The notes beneath the pieces are model-generated. The model was not told where the DNA came from and made no database searches. It worked only from the letters and a program-made list of their open reading frames with translations. Positions 5,178 to 5,429 of a stretch of 5,429 nt of DNA are shown here, piece by piece. A program made the position numbers and the translations under genes. How positions within the stretch are numbered: the stretch's first letter is position 1; each line of letters opens with the position of its first letter. This stretch comes from Longimicrobium sp. (GTDB taxonomy: Bacteria > Gemmatimonadota > Gemmatimonadetes > Longimicrobiales > Longimicrobiaceae), in the NCBI GenBank assembly GCA_030446945.1, contig JAUJMI010000276.1, forward strand, positions 1 to 5,429, given 5' to 3'.

Positions 5178-5429
5178 CGCCGGACCCGGCCGTCTGCGCG
5201 GCGGTGGGGTTCACCCCCAACGTGCGCTTCGGGGCGGTGCTCTACTCCGAGGCGTCCAACGGCGCGGAAGGGCGGATCGTCAACCGCAGCGCCCGCCGCA
5301 TCGGCACCGCGACGGCGTGCGCGCGCATCACCGATCCCCGTTTCCCGCCCGACCTGCGGCAGGAGTTCTACGTGCGCTTCGACCTCCCCGAGGGGCCGGT
5401 CACCGCGCGCGGCGGGTGCACGCTGGTCA
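5147..5429 (+). CDS. Continuation of the secreted protein in a second frame; runs off the right edge
   Basis: From about 5147 this frame has G or C at nearly every third codon position and stays open to the window end, so it is very probably coding. It reads AFRSEENPSM, then TPDPAVCAAVGFTPNVRFG, and later ATACARIT, EFYVRFDLPEG and GGCTLV. Three cysteines and alternating hydrophobic beta-type strands suit an exported globular domain. That fits with it being the mature part of the lipoprotein begun at 4974. One G added between 5147 and 5148 would join the two parts (ctg gcg ttc, reading VEVLAFRSEE). Alternatively, translation starts at ATG 5174, overlapping the upstream stop as ATGA. A separate start would leave a cysteine-containing protein without a signal peptide, which is less convincing. 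The 3' end is missing and no family is recognised. Confidence 0.65.

Overview
This window is very GC-rich DNA with strong G/C bias at third codon positions. It holds four protein-coding loci, all on the + strand, separated by long gaps full of repeats and hairpins. The source is probably a GC-rich soil or environmental bacterium. The gaps contain three motif families: 'cgcggag/cacagag'-type palindromes, 'tgtcatcct...aggatgaca' inverted repeats, and 'tattccc/taacccc' heptads. From memory, that combination resembles Gemmatimonadota such as Longimicrobium. This is an inference from style and was not tested by a search.

Layout. Positions 1-366 hold no convincing gene; a large imperfect palindrome with perfect 20-bp outer arms lies at 162-326. 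Positions 379-2010 encode an FAD-dependent oxidoreductase of the phytoene desaturase / CrtO / PYROXD2 type. Positions 2011-2292 contain two short inverted repeats. Positions 2293-3090 encode a complete NAD(H)-type classical short-chain dehydrogenase/reductase. Positions 3091-3423 hold a perfect 14-bp hairpin, a possible sigma70-like promoter and a 12-bp palindrome. Positions 3424-4537 encode a ketoacyl-ACP synthase III (FabH-like) enzyme whose reading frame is broken near 3727-3733; the Cys-His-Asn triad lies intact in the downstream frame. Positions 4538-4973 are a nested inverted-repeat region followed by four heptanucleotide repeats. A predicted lipoprotein starts at 4974; its frame also appears broken, near 5145-5150, and it runs off the right edge.

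How the genes may work together. A desaturase/ketolase-like flavoenzyme, an SDR and a KAS III-like condensing enzyme in a row could belong to one lipid, polyene or other acyl-derived pathway. The gaps of about 280-330 nt and the repeats between genes argue against a tight operon, so this is only a suggestion. No mobile-element transposase, CRISPR array, tRNA or rRNA was seen.

The most notable observations are the two frame breaks within about 1.4 kb. Each can be repaired by a single G in a G-containing context, which suggests either assembly or sequencing indels or two decaying genes. The palindromic intergenic elements are the other main point of interest. I did not find convincing evidence of a new multi-gene system.
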